A stretch of 64,000 bases of DNA from Pseudomonas cavernae (GTDB lineage Bacteria > Pseudomonadota > Gammaproteobacteria > Pseudomonadales > Pseudomonadaceae): assembly GCF_003595175.1 (NCBI RefSeq), contig NZ_CP032419.1, forward strand, positions 2,356,001 to 2,420,000, read 5' to 3'. A program made the position numbers and the translations under genes. The notes under the pieces are model-generated. The model had not been told where the DNA came from, ran no database searches, and saw nothing but the letters and a program-made list of their open reading frames with translations. Positions 1 to 10,708 of the stretch are shown piece after piece (positions within the stretch are counted from its first letter, which is position 1; every line of letters starts with the position of its first letter).

Positions 1-2335
1 GGTCATCCCGCTCTTTGTTGGGCGAGAGAAGTCTATAGAGGCGCTGGAAGCCGCTATGACGGGCGACAAGCAGATACTACTGGTAGCGCAGAAAAACCCG
101 GCCGATGACGATCCGGCAGAAGAAGCGCTCTATCGTGTGGGAACTGTGGCAACTGTACTGCAATTGCTCAAGCTGCCAGACGGAACTGTCAAGGTCTTGG
201 TCGAGGGTGAGCAGCGTGGCGCTATTGAGCGTTTTGTTGCCATGGATGACCACTGCCGTGTCGACGTGGTGCTGATTGATGAACAGGATGCGGCTGAACG
301 CGAGTCCGAGGTGTTTACCCGTAGCTTGCTCAGCCAGTTTGAACAATACGTGCAGTTGGGCAAGAAGGTCCCCGCCGAAGTTCTTTCCTCTCTGAACAGC
401 ATCGATGAGCCTGGTCGTTTGGTCGACACCATGGCTGCGCATATGGCACTGAAGATCGAACAGAAGCAGGAAATTCTGGAGATTACCGACCTTTCGGCAC
501 GTGTCGAGCACGTTTTGGCGTTACTGGATGCTGAGATCGATCTACTGCAGGTTGAAAAACGCATTCGTGGTCGCGTCAAAAAGCAGATGGAGCGCAGCCA
601 GCGTGAGTACTACCTGAATGAGCAGATGAAGGCGATTCAGAAGGAGCTTGGTGATGGCGATGAAGGGCATAACGAGCTCGAGGATCTGAAAAAGCGCATC
701 GAAAGTGCCGGCTTGACTAAAGAGGCGTATAGCAAGGCCCAGGCAGAGTTGAACAAACTCAAGCAGATGTCACCTATGTCGGCTGAAGCCACTGTGGTGC
801 GTTCCTATATCGATTGGCTAGTCAATGTTCCGTGGAAAACCGAGAGCAAGGTTCGACTCGATCTGGCCAAGGCCGAGGAAATTCTGGATGCCGATCACTA
901 CGGCCTCGAGGAGGTGAAGGAGCGCATTCTCGAGTATCTCGCCGTGCAGAAGCGGGTCAAGAAAGTCAAAGGCCCGGTACTCTGCCTGGTTGGCCCGCCA
1001 GGGGTGGGCAAAACCTCGTTGGCCGAGTCGATTGCCCATGCGACTAATCGAAAGTTTGTGCGCATGGCGTTGGGTGGGGTGCGTGATGAGGCGGAAATCC
1101 GCGGTCACCGGCGTACCTACATCGGTTCGATGCCTGGGCGTTTGATTCAGAAAATGACCAAAGTCGGTGTGCGCAATCCGCTGTTCTTGCTTGATGAGAT
1201 CGACAAGATGGGGCAGGACATGCGCGGTGATCCAGCTTCAGCGCTGCTCGAGGTGCTCGATCCGGAGCAGAACCACAACTTCAATGATCACTATCTGGAG
1301 GTTGATTACGATCTTTCAGACGTGATGTTCCTCTGTACTGCCAACTCCATGAACATTCCTGCGCCATTGCTGGACCGCATGGAGGTGATCCGCCTTCCAG
1401 GCTACACCGAGGATGAGAAGATCAACATTGCGGTGAAATACCTGGCCCCCAAACAAACCCAAGCCAACGGCTTGAAGAAAGGCGAGCTGGAATTTCAGCC
1501 AGAGACAATTCGCGACATCATTCGTTACTACACTCGCGAGGCTGGGGTCCGCGGTCTTGAGCGGCAGATTGCCAAAGTTTGCCGTAAGGTCGTGAAGGAA
1601 TATGTGCGTGAAAAGCGTTTGAAGGTATTAGTCACTCCTGAGTCGCTTGAGCACTTCCTGGGTGTCAGAAAGTATCGTTATGGTTTGGCCGAACAGCAGG
1701 ATCAGATTGGCCAAGTCACCGGGTTGGCCTGGACCCAGGTCGGGGGTGAGTTGCTGACAATCGAAGCAGCCGTGGTTCTAGGCAAGGGGCAGCTGATCAA
1801 GACCGGTTCGCTGGGGGATGTGATGGTCGAGTCCATTACTGCGGCCTTGACCGTGGTGCGCAGCCGCGCCAAGAGTCTGGGGGTTGCTTCGGACTTCTAT
1901 GAGAAACGCGACATTCATATCCACATGCCGGAAGGTGCTACCCCTAAAGACGGGCCGAGTGCAGGTGTTGGCATGTGTACCGCCTTGGTCTCAGCGCTCA
2001 CGCAAATCCCTGTGCGTGCCGATGTTGCCATGACCGGAGAGATCACATTACGTGGTCAGGTTCTAGCTATTGGCGGTCTGAAGGAGAAGTTGCTGGCTGC
2101 TCATCGTGGCGGAATCAAGACGGTGATCATCCCTGAAGAGAACGTGCGTGACCTGAAGGAAATTCCGGAAAATATTAAGCAAGACCTACAGATTAAACCG
2201 GTCAAATGGATTGACGAGGTCCTGCAAATTGCGCTGCAATACGCCCCGGAGCCCTTGCCCGATGCGGCTCCGGAGATGGTTGCAAAGGATGACAAGCGCG
2301 AGACTGATTCCAAGGAGCGAATCAGCACGCATTAG
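1..2335 (+). CDS. lon: Lon ATP-dependent protease, 5' end cut by window edge
   Basis: The reading frame is open from base 2, so the gene starts upstream; about 777 codons are visible and roughly 20 are missing compared with the usual ~798. Lon is a cytosolic hexameric AAA+ serine protease that degrades misfolded and regulatory proteins. Visible are the N-terminal substrate-binding domain, a central coiled coil, Walker A GPPGVGKT, Walker B FLLDEIDK, and the C-terminal protease domain with catalytic Ser in PKDGPSAG and the downstream Lys near [13 protein letters not shown]. The ATG at 56 is internal, not the true start. hupB follows after 134 bp, the usual Pseudomonas order. Identification is certain. 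Confidence 0.97.
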   Translation, partial: VIPLFVGREKSIEALEAAMTGDKQILLVAQKNPADDDPAEEALYRVGTVATVLQLLKLPDGTVKVLVEGEQRGAIERFVAMDDHCRVDVVLIDEQDAAERESEVFTRSLLSQFEQYVQLGKKVPAEVLSSLNSIDEPGRLVDTMAAHMALKIEQKQEILEITDLSARVEHVLALLDAEIDLLQVEKRIRGRVKKQMERSQREYYLNEQMKAIQKELGDGDEGHNELEDLKKRIESAGLTKEAYSKAQAELNKLKQMSPMSAEATVVRSYIDWLVNVPWKTESKVRLDLAKAEEILDADHYGLEEVKERILEYLAVQKRVKKVKGPVLCLVGPPGVGKTSLAESIAHATNRKFVRMALGGVRDEAEIRGHRRTYIGSMPGRLIQKMTKVGVRNPLFLLDEIDKMGQDMRGDPASALLEVLDPEQNHNFNDHYLEVDYDLSDVMFLCTANSMNIPAPLLDRMEVIRLPGYTEDEKINIAVKYLAPKQTQANGLKKGELEFQPETIRDIIRYYTREAGVRGLERQIAKVCRKVVKEYVREKRLKVLVTPESLEHFLGVRKYRYGLAEQQDQIGQVTGLAWTQVGGELLTIEAAVVLGKGQLIKTGSLGDVMVESITAALTVVRSRAKSLGVASDFYEKRDIHIHMPEGATPKDGPSAGVGMCTALVSALTQIPVRADVAMTGEITLRGQVLAIGGLKEKLLAAHRGGIKTVIIPEENVRDLKEIPENIKQDLQIKPVKWIDEVLQIALQYAPEPLPDAAPEMVAKDDKRETDSKERISTH

Positions 2336-2348
2336 CCGGGGGGCTTCC

Positions 2349-2378
2349 TTGACACATTTTTAAAGCCCTTGTTATAAA
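2349..2378 (+). promoter_or_regulatory. Candidate sigma-70 promoter of hupB
   Basis: TTGACA at 2349-2354 and TATAAA at 2373-2378 are separated by 18 bp, close to the sigma-70 consensus. The pair lies between the lon stop and hupB, leaving a leader of about 85 nt. It suggests hupB can be transcribed independently of lon. The boxes are read from sequence; the start site is inferred. Confidence 0.65.
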
Positions 2379-2469
2379 CGGCTCTTCTTGTGTCGGCAGG
2401 CCACTCAGCACCCGCTTTGCTTACACCAAAAATTAAGAAACAAACTCAACAGGAATAAGGGGACTTAGA

Positions 2470-2742
2470 GTGAACAAGTCGGAACTGATCGATGCAATCG
2501 CCGCATCTGCTGATATCCCGAAAGCTGTCGCTGGCCGCGCGCTGGACGCAGTGATCGAATCCGTCACTGGCGCTCTTAAGGCTGGTGATTCTGTAGTATT
2601 GGTCGGCTTTGGTACTTTCGCTGTTAAAGAGCGCGCTGCCCGCACTGGCCGCAACCCACAAACTGGCAAGCCGATCAGCATCGCCGCTGCCAAGATTCCA
2701 GGTTTCAAAGCTGGTAAAGCGCTGAAAGACGCCGTTAACTAA
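2470..2742 (+). CDS. hupB: DNA-binding protein HU-beta
   Basis: A 90-residue nucleoid-associated protein of the HU/IHF family that bends DNA non-specifically as a dimer and compacts the chromosome. The sequence begins [12 protein letters not shown] and contains the family signature [20 protein letters not shown] with the DNA-intercalating arm. Full family length. The start is GTG at 2470, preceded by an AATAAGGGG ribosome site; no in-frame ATG fits the family N-terminus. It sits between lon and ppiD as in other pseudomonads and has its own likely promoter. Confidence 0.97.
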   Translation: MNKSELIDAIAASADIPKAVAGRALDAVIESVTGALKAGDSVVLVGFGTFAVKERAARTGRNPQTGKPISIAAAKIPGFKAGKALKDAVN

Positions 2743-2795
2743 GCGTCCTTCGAGCCTTACCCAACCACATCGGGCGATTGGCTCGGTTTGGTCGC

Positions 2796-2872
2796 GGAGC
2801 GGTAGTTCAGTCGGTTAGAATACCGGCCTGTCACGCCGGGGGTCGCGGGTTCGAGTCCCGTCCGCTCCGCCA
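2796..2872 (+). tRNA. tRNA-Asp (GTC)
   Basis: A 77-nt cloverleaf: acceptor GGAGCGG pairs with CCGCTCC, discriminator G, and an encoded CCA at 2870-2872. The anticodon GTC is at 2830-2832 in a CCGGCCT/ACGCCGG arm; the T loop reads GGGTTCGAGTCCC. It is closely similar to the E. coli tRNA-Asp sequence. It lies alone between hupB and ppiD and is followed by a hairpin terminator. Confidence 0.97.
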
Positions 2873-2880
2873 GTTACGAG

Positions 2881-2908
2881 AAGGCGCATCCTCGGATGCG
2901 CCTTTCTT
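2881..2908 (+). terminator. Rho-independent terminator after tRNA-Asp
   Basis: AAGGCGCATCC and GGATGCGCCTT form a perfect stem with a 2-nt spacer, followed by a short T-rich tail. It begins 8 nt after the tRNA CCA and separates it from ppiD. Confidence 0.75.
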
Positions 2909-2970
2909 ATATCCGGATTCTACCCACGCTCCACGGCCGTTTACTTCAGTCGGTCGTTTTTGGGGGACGC

Positions 2971-4845
2971 ATGCTGCAGAACATCAGGGACAATTCACAA
3001 GGCTGGATTGCCAAGACCATCATCGGTGTTATCGTCGCGCTGATGGCGTTGACTGGCTTCGATGCCATTTTCAATGCCACTCGAAATAATCAGGAAGTTG
3101 CCAAGGTTAATGGTGAAGAGATCGGCCCGAACGAGCTGAGCCAAGCTGTGGATATGCAGCGTCGGCAACTGATGGAGCGTTTGGGTAAGGACTTCGACGC
3201 TTCGCGGCTGGATGAGAAGCTGTTGCGTGAGGCCGCTCTGAAAGGCCTGATCGAGCGCAAGCTACTGTTGCAGGGAGCCACGGATGCAGGCTTCGCTTTC
3301 TCGCAAGCGGCGTTGGATCAACTGATTCTGCAGACCCCAGAGTTCCAGGTGGATGGCAAGTTCAATTCCGATCGCTTCGATCAGGTCATCCGCCAGATGG
3401 GTTACACGCGTATGCAGTTCCGTCAGATGCTCGAGCAAGAGATGCTGATCGGACAGTTGCGTGCCGGGTTGTCGGGTAGTGGCTTTGTCACTGAAGAGGA
3501 AGTCCTGGCGTTTGCTCGCCTGGAAAAACAGACCCGTGATTTCGCCACATTGTCCCTTAAGGCGGATAGCAAGGCAGTGAAGCTCTCCGACGAGGAGATC
3601 AAGGCCTATTACGATGAGCACGCCAACCAGTTCATGAGCCCCGAGCAAGTGGTGCTGGAATATGTCGAGCTGAAGAAGGATGCCTTTTTCGACAAGGTCA
3701 GCGTCAAGGATGAGGACCTGCAAGCGCTCTACCAGAAGGAAATCTCCAATCTGGCCGAGCAGCGTGATGCGGCGCATATCCTGATCGAAGTGAATGACAA
3801 GGTGACCGAGGCGCAAGCCAAGGCCAAGATCGAAGAGGTGCAGAAGCGTCTGAGTCAGGGAGGCAACTTTGCCGCGCTGGCCAAAGAGTTCTCCGAGGAT
3901 CCGGGTTCGGCCACTAATAGCGGCGACCTCGGTTATGCCGGCCCGGGGGTTTATGATCCCGAGTTCGAAAAAGCCCTGTACGCCTTGAAGAAGGATGAAG
4001 TATCGGCCCCGGTCCGCTCTGCTTATGGTTGGCACCTGATCAAGTTGTTGGGTGTTCAGGCTCCCGAGGTGCCGAGCTTCGCCGCTCTGAAAGATAAGCT
4101 GAGCCGTGAGCTCAAGGCTCAGCAAGTGGAGCAGCGCTTTGTTGAGGTCAGCAAAGAGCTGGAGGATGCGGCCTTCGAAGCCTCTGATTTGGAGCAGCCG
4201 GCTCAGGATCAGGGTCTGCAGATCAAGCTGAGTGCACCATTCGGGCGTGAGGGCGGTGAGGGGCTGGCTGCCAACCGTCAGGTGATCCAGGCTGCTTTCA
4301 GTCCGGAGGTGCTTGAAGACGGCGCCAACAGCGGTGCCATCGAGCTGGACCCCGATACCGTGGTGGTTCTACGTGTTAAAGAGCACAAGAAGCCCGAGCA
4401 GTTGCCGCTCGAGCAGGTTACGACCAGCATTCGCGAGCGTTTGGTCGGAGAGCATGCCAGTGCGGCGGTGCAGGCCAAGGGGCAGGCGCTGCTAGCCAGC
4501 CTGCGTGAAGGCAAGACCCCGGTGGTTCAAGCGCAGGAAGGTCAGACCTGGAAGATGGTTGAAGCCGCGACGCGTAGCCAGGAGGGCGTGGATCCCGTGG
4601 TGCTGCAGACTCTGTTTCGCATGCCGAAACCAGCGGCGGCCGACAAGCCGAGCTTTGCCGGCGTGACGCTGGGCAATGGTGACTATGTGCTGCTGCAACT
4701 GAAGGGCGTGAGCGAGCCGGAAGGCGCGCTGGCTGCAGAGGAGACGGAAATGTACCGCCGTTTCCTAGCGTCTCGCGTGGGGCAGCAGGACTTTGCGGCG
4801 TTCCGTAATGAGCTGGAAGGCAAGGCGAAAATCGAGCGTTTCTAA
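2971..4845 (+). CDS. ppiD: Periplasmic peptidyl-prolyl isomerase/chaperone PpiD
   Basis: Inner-membrane-anchored folding factor that assists newly translocated periplasmic and outer-membrane proteins near the Sec translocon. The 624-residue product has a short cytoplasmic N-terminus ([10 protein letters not shown]), one membrane segment at about residues 16-34, a SurA_N-like chaperone region, and a parvulin rotamase domain near residues 270-360 ([12 protein letters not shown] ... [12 protein letters not shown]). The ATG at 2971 is chosen over an upstream in-frame ATG at 2896 because it has a TGGGGGAC ribosome site and gives the family N-terminus. A strong terminator follows. Confidence 0.96.
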   Translation: MLQNIRDNSQGWIAKTIIGVIVALMALTGFDAIFNATRNNQEVAKVNGEEIGPNELSQAVDMQRRQLMERLGKDFDASRLDEKLLREAALKGLIERKLLLQGATDAGFAFSQAALDQLILQTPEFQVDGKFNSDRFDQVIRQMGYTRMQFRQMLEQEMLIGQLRAGLSGSGFVTEEEVLAFARLEKQTRDFATLSLKADSKAVKLSDEEIKAYYDEHANQFMSPEQVVLEYVELKKDAFFDKVSVKDEDLQALYQKEISNLAEQRDAAHILIEVNDKVTEAQAKAKIEEVQKRLSQGGNFAALAKEFSEDPGSATNSGDLGYAGPGVYDPEFEKALYALKKDEVSAPVRSAYGWHLIKLLGVQAPEVPSFAALKDKLSRELKAQQVEQRFVEVSKELEDAAFEASDLEQPAQDQGLQIKLSAPFGREGGEGLAANRQVIQAAFSPEVLEDGANSGAIELDPDTVVVLRVKEHKKPEQLPLEQVTTSIRERLVGEHASAAVQAKGQALLASLREGKTPVVQAQEGQTWKMVEAATRSQEGVDPVVLQTLFRMPKPAAADKPSFAGVTLGNGDYVLLQLKGVSEPEGALAAEETEMYRRFLASRVGQQDFAAFRNELEGKAKIERF

Positions 4846-4860
4846 ACCTCGGATAACCGC

Positions 4861-4898
4861 TCAATAAAAAGGCCGCTGAAAAGCGGCCTTTTTATTGA
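4861..4898. terminator. Bidirectional terminator between ppiD and fabI relic
   Basis: A perfect inverted repeat with 17-bp arms around a 4-nt GAAA loop (GGCCGCT/AGCGGCC core) flanked by A and T runs, so it can terminate in both directions. It ends ppiD transcripts and, on the minus strand, lies just past the fabI relic. Confidence 0.88.
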
Positions 4899-4906
4899 GG
4901 CATCCA

Positions 4907-5124
4907 TCAGTCGGCGATGGAGCCCATGGCAGGGGAGGCACAGGTCTGCACTCGAACCCCAGCCTGCGGCGAACTCCTCGACGCGCCCCTTGAACTTGTC
5001 GTTCTGATAGGTGAAGGCAAGTTCGGCGCCCTCGCGGTGCATGGCAGCAGCAATGCCAGATGCGATGGACAGTTTGCTGGCGACACCTATGATCAGGACG
5101 GCGCTTGCCGGCGAGAAAACCCAT
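4907..5124 (-). pseudogene. fabI: fabI relic (enoyl-ACP reductase I), internal deletion plus frameshift
   Basis: On the minus strand an ATG at 5124 begins MGFLAGKR, the conserved FabI N-terminus. One extra C after codon 8 shifts the frame; the next frame continues [20 protein letters not shown], then [20 protein letters not shown] and [12 protein letters not shown], which matches FabI to about residue 66. It then jumps directly to AMGSIAD followed by TGA, the FabI C-terminal end. About 580 bp of the ~798-bp gene, including the catalytic Tyr/Lys, are missing. The position (just after the yej-type operon, convergent with ppiD) is where fabI sits in related pseudomonads. It cannot encode an active reductase. 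Confidence 0.9.
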
Positions 5125-5141
5125 GTCCGCTCCTCTTCTGG

Positions 5142-6749
5142 TCAATCGGCAGCTATGGGTGCCATGAAGGCAGCCTCCAGCAGTTGCTGGGTGTAAGGGT
5201 GTTGCGGCGCGGCGAAGATGTCCTCCGCCGAGCCCTGTTCGACGACCTGGCCCTGCTTGACCACCATCAGTTGGTGGCTGAGCGCCCTGATCACTGCCAG
5301 GTCGTGGCTGATGAACAGGTAGGTCAAGTTGTACTTGGCCTGCAACGAGCGCAGCAATTCCACGACTTGGCGCTGTACCGTGCGGTCGAGCGCGGAAGTC
5401 GGCTCGTCCAGCAGGATCAGCTCCGGTTTCAGCACCAAGGCCCGGGCGATGGCGATACGCTGCCGTTGCCCACCGGAAAACTCATGGGGGTAGCGGTGCC
5501 GGGTTTCCGGGTCCAGCCCCACCTCCAGGAGCGCGTCGATGATCGCCTGTTCCTGCTCCACTTCGTTCCCGATCTTGTGGATATTCAGGCCTTCGCCAAC
5601 GATCTGCCCGACCGACATGCGTGGGCTGAGGCTGCCGAACGGATCCTGAAACACCACCTGCATCTGCCGGCGCAGAGGGCGCACTTCGCGCTGCGCCAGG
5701 CCATTCAGCGCCTGGCCGTGAAAGCGGATGGTTCCCTGGCTGTCGAGCAGCCGCAGGATGGCCAGACCCAGTGTGGACTTGCCGGAACCACTTTCGCCGA
5801 CGATGCCCAAGGTCTGCCCCCGGGGCAGGCTGAAATTGATGCCATCCACGGCTTTCACATAATCGACGGTGCGGCGCAGCAAGCCTTTCTTGATCGGGAA
5901 CCACACGCGCAGGTCGTCGACCTCTAGCAACGGTGCGCCGGCAGGGTTGCTCGCCGGTTCGCCGCTGGGCTCGGCGCCGAGCAGTTCCTGGGTGTAGGGA
6001 TGCTGCGGCGCATGGAACAGCTGTTCACACGAGGCCTGCTCGACGACCCGCCCGCGCCACATGACGCAGACACGATGGGCAATTCTTCGCACCAGGTTGA
6101 GGTCGTGGCTGATGAGCAGCAGCGACATGCCCAGGCGCTGCTGCAAGTCCCTGAGCAGGTCGAGGATTTTCAGCTGTACGGTGACGTCGAGGGCGGTGGT
6201 TGGCTCGTCGGCGATCAGCAATTCCGGCTCGTTGGCCAGGGCCATGGCAATCATCACCCGCTGCCGTTGGCCGCCGGACAGCTCGTGGGGGAAGGCCTTG
6301 AGGCGCTTGTGCGGTTCGGGGATGCCGACCAGTTCGAGCAATTCCAGCGTGCGCCGGGTTGCCGCCTTGCCGCTCAGGCCCTTGTGCAAGGCGAGCACCT
6401 CGGTGATCTGCCTTTCGATGCTGTGCAGCGGGTTCAGCGAGGTCATCGGCTCCTGGAAGACCATGGCGATGCGGTTGCCGCGGATGCTGCGCAATTTGGC
6501 CACGGATGTGGTCAGCAAGTCCTGGCCGGCATAGTGGATGCTGCCGGACGGGTGGCGCGCATGGGGGTAGGGCAGTAGGCGCAGGATCGAGTTGGCGGTC
6601 ACCGACTTACCCGAGCCGCTCTCGCCGACCAAAGCGAGGGTCTCGCCGCGGCGGATATCGAAGCTGGCGCCCTCGACGACCCGCTGCACCCGGTCGCCCA
6701 TGACGAATTCGACGGCGAGATCGCGCACTTCAATCAGATTCTCTGACAT
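5142..6749 (-). CDS. yejF: Peptide ABC transporter, duplicated ATPase (YejF-type)
   Basis: Cytoplasmic ATPase of an oligopeptide/microcin-C-type importer, 535 residues. Two complete nucleotide-binding domains are fused: each has Walker A GESGSGKS (near residues 40 and 315), a signature ([12 protein letters not shown] and [12 protein letters not shown]) and a Walker B ([24 protein letters not shown]). The start is ATG at 6749 with a GAGGAAA ribosome site; a longer reading from 6773 would overlap the upstream permease. It is the last gene of a tightly spaced five-gene minus-strand operon, and the fabI relic follows 18 bp later. Confidence 0.93.
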   Translation of the reverse strand: MSENLIEVRDLAVEFVMGDRVQRVVEGASFDIRRGETLALVGESGSGKSVTANSILRLLPYPHARHPSGSIHYAGQDLLTTSVAKLRSIRGNRIAMVFQEPMTSLNPLHSIERQITEVLALHKGLSGKAATRRTLELLELVGIPEPHKRLKAFPHELSGGQRQRVMIAMALANEPELLIADEPTTALDVTVQLKILDLLRDLQQRLGMSLLLISHDLNLVRRIAHRVCVMWRGRVVEQASCEQLFHAPQHPYTQELLGAEPSGEPASNPAGAPLLEVDDLRVWFPIKKGLLRRTVDYVKAVDGINFSLPRGQTLGIVGESGSGKSTLGLAILRLLDSQGTIRFHGQALNGLAQREVRPLRRQMQVVFQDPFGSLSPRMSVGQIVGEGLNIHKIGNEVEQEQAIIDALLEVGLDPETRHRYPHEFSGGQRQRIAIARALVLKPELILLDEPTSALDRTVQRQVVELLRSLQAKYNLTYLFISHDLAVIRALSHQLMVVKQGQVVEQGSAEDIFAAPQHPYTQQLLEAAFMAPIAAD

Positions 6750-6750
6750 G

Positions 6751-7782
6751 TCATTTCCTCGGGTCGAAGGCATCGCGCGCGGCCTCGCCGATGAATACCA
6801 GCAGGCTCAGCATCAGACCGAGGACCACGAAGGCACTGATCCCCAGCCAGGGCGCCTGGCGGTTGGACTTGGCCTGGGCCACCAGTTCGCCGAGCGACGG
6901 TGCACCGGGCGGCAGGCCGAAGCCGAGGAAGTCGAGGGCGGTCAGGGTGCCGATCGCACCGGTGAGGATGAACGGCATGAAGGTCATGGTCGAGATCATG
7001 GCGTTGGGCAGGATATGGCGGAACATGATGGCGCCGTTCTGCATGCCCAGCGCGCGGGCGGCGCGCACATACTCGAGGTTGCGGCCGCGCAGGAACTCGG
7101 CACGCACGACATCGACCAGGCTCATCCAGGAGAACAGCAGCATGATGCCCAGCAGCCACCAGAAGTTTGGCTGCACGAAGCTGGCCAGGATGATCAACAG
7201 ATAGAGCACCGGCAAGCCGGACCAGACCTCGAGAAAGCGCTGGCCGAACAGATCGACCCAGCCGCCATAAAAGCCCTGCAAGGCGCCAGCGACCACGCCG
7301 ATCAGCGAGCTCAGCAGGGTCAGGATCAGGGCGAACAGCACCGAGATACGGAAGCCGTAGATCACCCGCGCCAGCACGTCGCGGCCCTGGTCGTCGGTGC
7401 CCAGCCAGTTCTCCGTCGACGGTGGCGACGGCGCTGGTACCTTGAGGTCGTAGTTGATGGTCGAGTAGCTGTAGGGGATTGGCGGCCAGACTATCCAGCC
7501 GTCCTTCGCCGCGATCAGTTCGCGGATATAGGCGCTCTTGTAGTTGGCTTCGAGGGGGAATTCGCCGCCGAACGCGGTTTCCGGGTAGCGCTTGAGCACC
7601 GGGAAGTACCACTGCTCGTCGTAGTGCACCACCAGCGGCTTGTCGTTGGCGATCAGCTCGGCGCCCAGGCTGAGGATGAACAGCGCGAGGAACAGCCACA
7701 GCGACCACCAGCCGCGCTTGTGCGCCTTGAGCCGCTCGAAGCGGCGGCGGTTGAGGGGCGACAGCTTGAGTGCGAAGGCCAT
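6751..7782 (-). CDS. yejE: Peptide ABC transporter permease (YejE-type)
   Basis: Inner-membrane permease, 343 residues, of the YejABEF/DppC class. After an N-terminal membrane segment (WWSLWLFLALFILSLGAE) there is a periplasmic loop containing GGEFPLEANYKSAYIRELI, typical of YejE, then a BPD_transp_1 domain with the EAA-type loop ARALGMQNGAIMFRHILPNA. It abuts yejF by one base and yejB by one base, implying translational coupling. Substrate specificity is inferred from the family. Confidence 0.92.
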   Translation of the reverse strand: MAFALKLSPLNRRRFERLKAHKRGWWSLWLFLALFILSLGAELIANDKPLVVHYDEQWYFPVLKRYPETAFGGEFPLEANYKSAYIRELIAAKDGWIVWPPIPYSYSTINYDLKVPAPSPPSTENWLGTDDQGRDVLARVIYGFRISVLFALILTLLSSLIGVVAGALQGFYGGWVDLFGQRFLEVWSGLPVLYLLIILASFVQPNFWWLLGIMLLFSWMSLVDVVRAEFLRGRNLEYVRAARALGMQNGAIMFRHILPNAMISTMTFMPFILTGAIGTLTALDFLGFGLPPGAPSLGELVAQAKSNRQAPWLGISAFVVLGLMLSLLVFIGEAARDAFDPRK

Positions 7783-7783
7783 C

Positions 7784-8869
7784 TCAACCCTCCCGGTTTT
7801 CGAAGTCGATGCGCGGATCGACCAGGGTGTAGGTGATGTCGCCGATCAGTTTCACCAGCAGGCCCACCAGGGTGAAGATGAACAGGGTGCCGAACACCAC
7901 CGGATAGTCGCGGTTGATCGCCGCCTCGAAGCTCATCAGGCCGAGGCCGTCGAGGGAGAAGATCACTTCGATCAGCAGCGAGCCGGTGAAGAAGATGCCG
8001 ATGAAGGCGGCCGGAAAGCCGGCGATGATCAGCAGCATGGCGTTGCGGAACACATGGCCGTACAGCACGCGACGCTCCGTCAGGCCCTTGGCGCGGGCGG
8101 TGATGACGTACTGCTTGTTGATCTCGTCGAGAAAGCTGTTCTTGGTCAGCAGGGTCAGGGTGGCGAAGTTGCCGATCACCAGGGCGGTGACCGGCAGGAC
8201 CAGGTGCCAGAAGTAGTCGAGGATCTTGCCGCCGAGGCTGAGCTCGTCGAAGTTGTTGGAAGTCAGGCCCTTGAGCGGGAACCAGTCCAGGTAGCTGCCG
8301 CCGGCGAACAGCACGATCAGCAGGATGGCGAACAGGAAGGCGGGGATGGCATAGCCGACGATGATTGCCGAACTGGTCCAGACGTCGAACGTGCTGCCGT
8401 GGCGGGTGGCCTTGGCGATGCCCAGCGGAATGGACACCAGATACATGATCAGGGTGCTCCACAGCCCGAGCGAGATGGACACCGGCATCTTTTCGACGAT
8501 CAGGTCGGTGACCTTGGCGTCGCGGAAGAAACTCACGCCGAAGTCCAGATGCAGGTAGTTCTTCAGCATGATCCAGAAGCGTTCTGGCGCCGGCTTGTCG
8601 AAACCGTACATGCGCTCGATCTCTTCGATCAGCTCGGGGTCCAGCCCCTGCGCGCCGCGGTAGTTGGAACCGGCCACCGAGACTTCGCCGCCGCCACCGG
8701 AAATCCGTCCGGTGGCGCCGCCTGAGGCGGCGTCGAAGCCCTCCAGCTTGGCGATCATCTGCTCCACCGGGCCGCCGGGGGCGGCCTGGATGATGATGAA
8801 GTTGATCAGCAGGATGCCGAGCATGGTGGGAATGATCAGCAGCAGGCGCCGCAGGATATAGGCGAGCAT
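7784..8869 (-). CDS. yejB: Peptide ABC transporter permease (YejB-type)
   Basis: Inner-membrane permease, 361 residues, beginning [20 protein letters not shown], the usual DppB/YejB N-terminus. It carries the long periplasmic insertion of YejB ([13 protein letters not shown] ... [15 protein letters not shown]) and a C-terminal permease domain with [20 protein letters not shown] as the ATPase-coupling loop. It pairs with the YejE-type permease directly downstream to form the heterodimeric channel. The start ATG at 8869 abuts the stop of the upstream binding protein. Confidence 0.92.
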   Translation of the reverse strand: MLAYILRRLLLIIPTMLGILLINFIIIQAAPGGPVEQMIAKLEGFDAASGGATGRISGGGGEVSVAGSNYRGAQGLDPELIEEIERMYGFDKPAPERFWIMLKNYLHLDFGVSFFRDAKVTDLIVEKMPVSISLGLWSTLIMYLVSIPLGIAKATRHGSTFDVWTSSAIIVGYAIPAFLFAILLIVLFAGGSYLDWFPLKGLTSNNFDELSLGGKILDYFWHLVLPVTALVIGNFATLTLLTKNSFLDEINKQYVITARAKGLTERRVLYGHVFRNAMLLIIAGFPAAFIGIFFTGSLLIEVIFSLDGLGLMSFEAAINRDYPVVFGTLFIFTLVGLLVKLIGDITYTLVDPRIDFENREG

Positions 8870-10708
8870 TTACGGCGCTTCCTTGGCGGCCGCCTGCGTC
8901 GCGCCGGCTTCGGCCTTGTCGCTCTTCTGCCACCAGGTCATCAGGCCGTAGTCATACAGCGGTGTCTTTTCCGGGCGGCCGAACTTGTTCCAGTAGGCGA
9001 TGCGCCAGGTGTCGACGTAGTAGTTGGGTACCACGTAATAGCCCCACTGCAGGGCGCGGTCGAGGGCACGGGCGTGTTCGATCAGGCTCTGCCGCGAATC
9101 GGCGCGGATCAGGCCGTCGACCAGCTGATCGATGGCCGGGTCGCGCAGACCGATGAAGTTGCGGCTACCGGGGTTGTCGGCGCTACTGGAGTGCCAGTAC
9201 TCGCGCTGCTCGTTGCCTGGCGAGTTGGATTGGCCCCAGGTGGCGCTGGTCATGTCGAAGTCCCGCGAGCGCAGGCGATTGATGAACTGCGAGGCATCGA
9301 CCCGGCGGATCTGCATGTCGATGCCGAGTTCGCTGAGGTTGCGCTTGTAGGGCAGGAGGATGCGTTCCATGTTGGTCTGGAACAGCATGAACTCGAAACT
9401 CAGCGGCTTGCCATCGGGGCCGACCATGCGGTCGTTGTCGATGTGGTAGCCGGCTTCTTGCAGCAGCTGATAGGCCCTGCGCTTCTGCTCGCGGATGATG
9501 CCGTCGCCCTTGCTGACGGGGGGCAGGTAGACCTGGGTAAAGACCTCCGGCGGCAACTTGTCGCGCAGCGGTTCGAGAATTTTCAGCTCGGCGGCATCCG
9601 GCAGGACGCTGGCGGCCATTTCCGAGTTCTCGAAGTAGCTGGTGGTGCGTTTGTAGGAGCCGAAGAACAGCTGCTTGTTCGACCACTCGAAGTCGAACAG
9701 CAGGCCAATGGCTTCGCGCACACGGCGGTCCTGGAACACCGGGCGGCGGATGTTGTAGGCGAAGGCCTGCATGCCCACCGGATTATGGTTGGTGATCGCC
9801 TCCTTGAGCATCCGCCCGTCGCTGAGGGCGGCGGACTGGTAACCGGTGGCCCAGTCCTTGGCGGAGTACTCGAGGTTGAGGTCGAACTGACCACCCTTGA
9901 AGGCTTCCAGGGCGACCGCCATGTCGCGGTAGTAGTCGACCACTATGGCGTCGAAGTTGTATTGGCCGCGATTGACCGGCAGGTCCTCACCCCACCAGTC
10001 CTTGACCCGCTCGTAGCGGATGCTGCGGCCGGACTCCAGGCTGGCGACGCGATAGGCGCCGCTGCCCAGGGGCGGCTCCAGGCTGGTCTTGGCGAAATCA
10101 CGGGTCGCCCACCAGTGCTTGGGGAGGATTTGCAGCTGACCGAGAATCAGCGGCAGCTCGCGGTTGCCCATGTGTTTGAAGTCGAAACGGACTTTCAGCG
10201 GGCTTTCCACCACCACCTTGTCGACGTCGGCGTAATAGCTGCGGTACATCGGGTCGCCGTTCTTCATCAACGTCTCGAAGGTGAATTGCACATCCTCGGC
10301 GGTGACCGGCGCGCCGTCGTGAAAGCGGGCTTTGGGATGGAGGTAGAAGCGTACGTAACTGTTGTCCGCGGCCTTTTCGATCTTCTCGGCGAGTAGCCCG
10401 TATTCGGTGAAGGGCTCTTCCGGCGAATGGTAGGTCAGGCTCTCATAGACCATGCCGATGCGGCTTTCGGCGTTGCCCTTGGGGATGAACGGGTTGAGGC
10501 TGTCGAAGCCGCCGTTGCCGGACAGGCGCAGAGTGCCGCCCTTGGGCGCATCTGGGTTCACATAGTCGAAGTGTTGATAGTTGGCCGGGTATTTGGGCGC
10601 TTCGTCGTAGAGCGTGATGGCATGCTGCGGCGCGGCCTGGGCAAGACCCGCTAGGCCGAGCAACAACAGGCTGCTGCCGTGGAGCAGGGCACGCAGGGCA
10701 GGGGTCAT
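8870..10708 (-). CDS. Extracellular solute-binding protein, peptide type (YejA-like, copy 1)
   Basis: Periplasmic binding protein of the SBP_bac_5 family, 612 residues, with signal peptide TPALRALLHGSSLLLLGLAG ending ...AQA before APQHAITLYDEA. Family motifs include KGGTLRLSGNGGFDSLNPF near the N-terminus and RFHDGAPVTAEDVQFTFETL. The start ATG at 10708 overlaps the TGA of the upstream paralogue (ATGA), so the two are translationally coupled. It delivers peptides or peptide-like compounds to the permeases encoded just downstream. Confidence 0.92.
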   Translation of the reverse strand: MTPALRALLHGSSLLLLGLAGLAQAAPQHAITLYDEAPKYPANYQHFDYVNPDAPKGGTLRLSGNGGFDSLNPFIPKGNAESRIGMVYESLTYHSPEEPFTEYGLLAEKIEKAADNSYVRFYLHPKARFHDGAPVTAEDVQFTFETLMKNGDPMYRSYYADVDKVVVESPLKVRFDFKHMGNRELPLILGQLQILPKHWWATRDFAKTSLEPPLGSGAYRVASLESGRSIRYERVKDWWGEDLPVNRGQYNFDAIVVDYYRDMAVALEAFKGGQFDLNLEYSAKDWATGYQSAALSDGRMLKEAITNHNPVGMQAFAYNIRRPVFQDRRVREAIGLLFDFEWSNKQLFFGSYKRTTSYFENSEMAASVLPDAAELKILEPLRDKLPPEVFTQVYLPPVSKGDGIIREQKRRAYQLLQEAGYHIDNDRMVGPDGKPLSFEFMLFQTNMERILLPYKRNLSELGIDMQIRRVDASQFINRLRSRDFDMTSATWGQSNSPGNEQREYWHSSSADNPGSRNFIGLRDPAIDQLVDGLIRADSRQSLIEHARALDRALQWGYYVVPNYYVDTWRIAYWNKFGRPEKTPLYDYGLMTWWQKSDKAEAGATQAAAKEAP

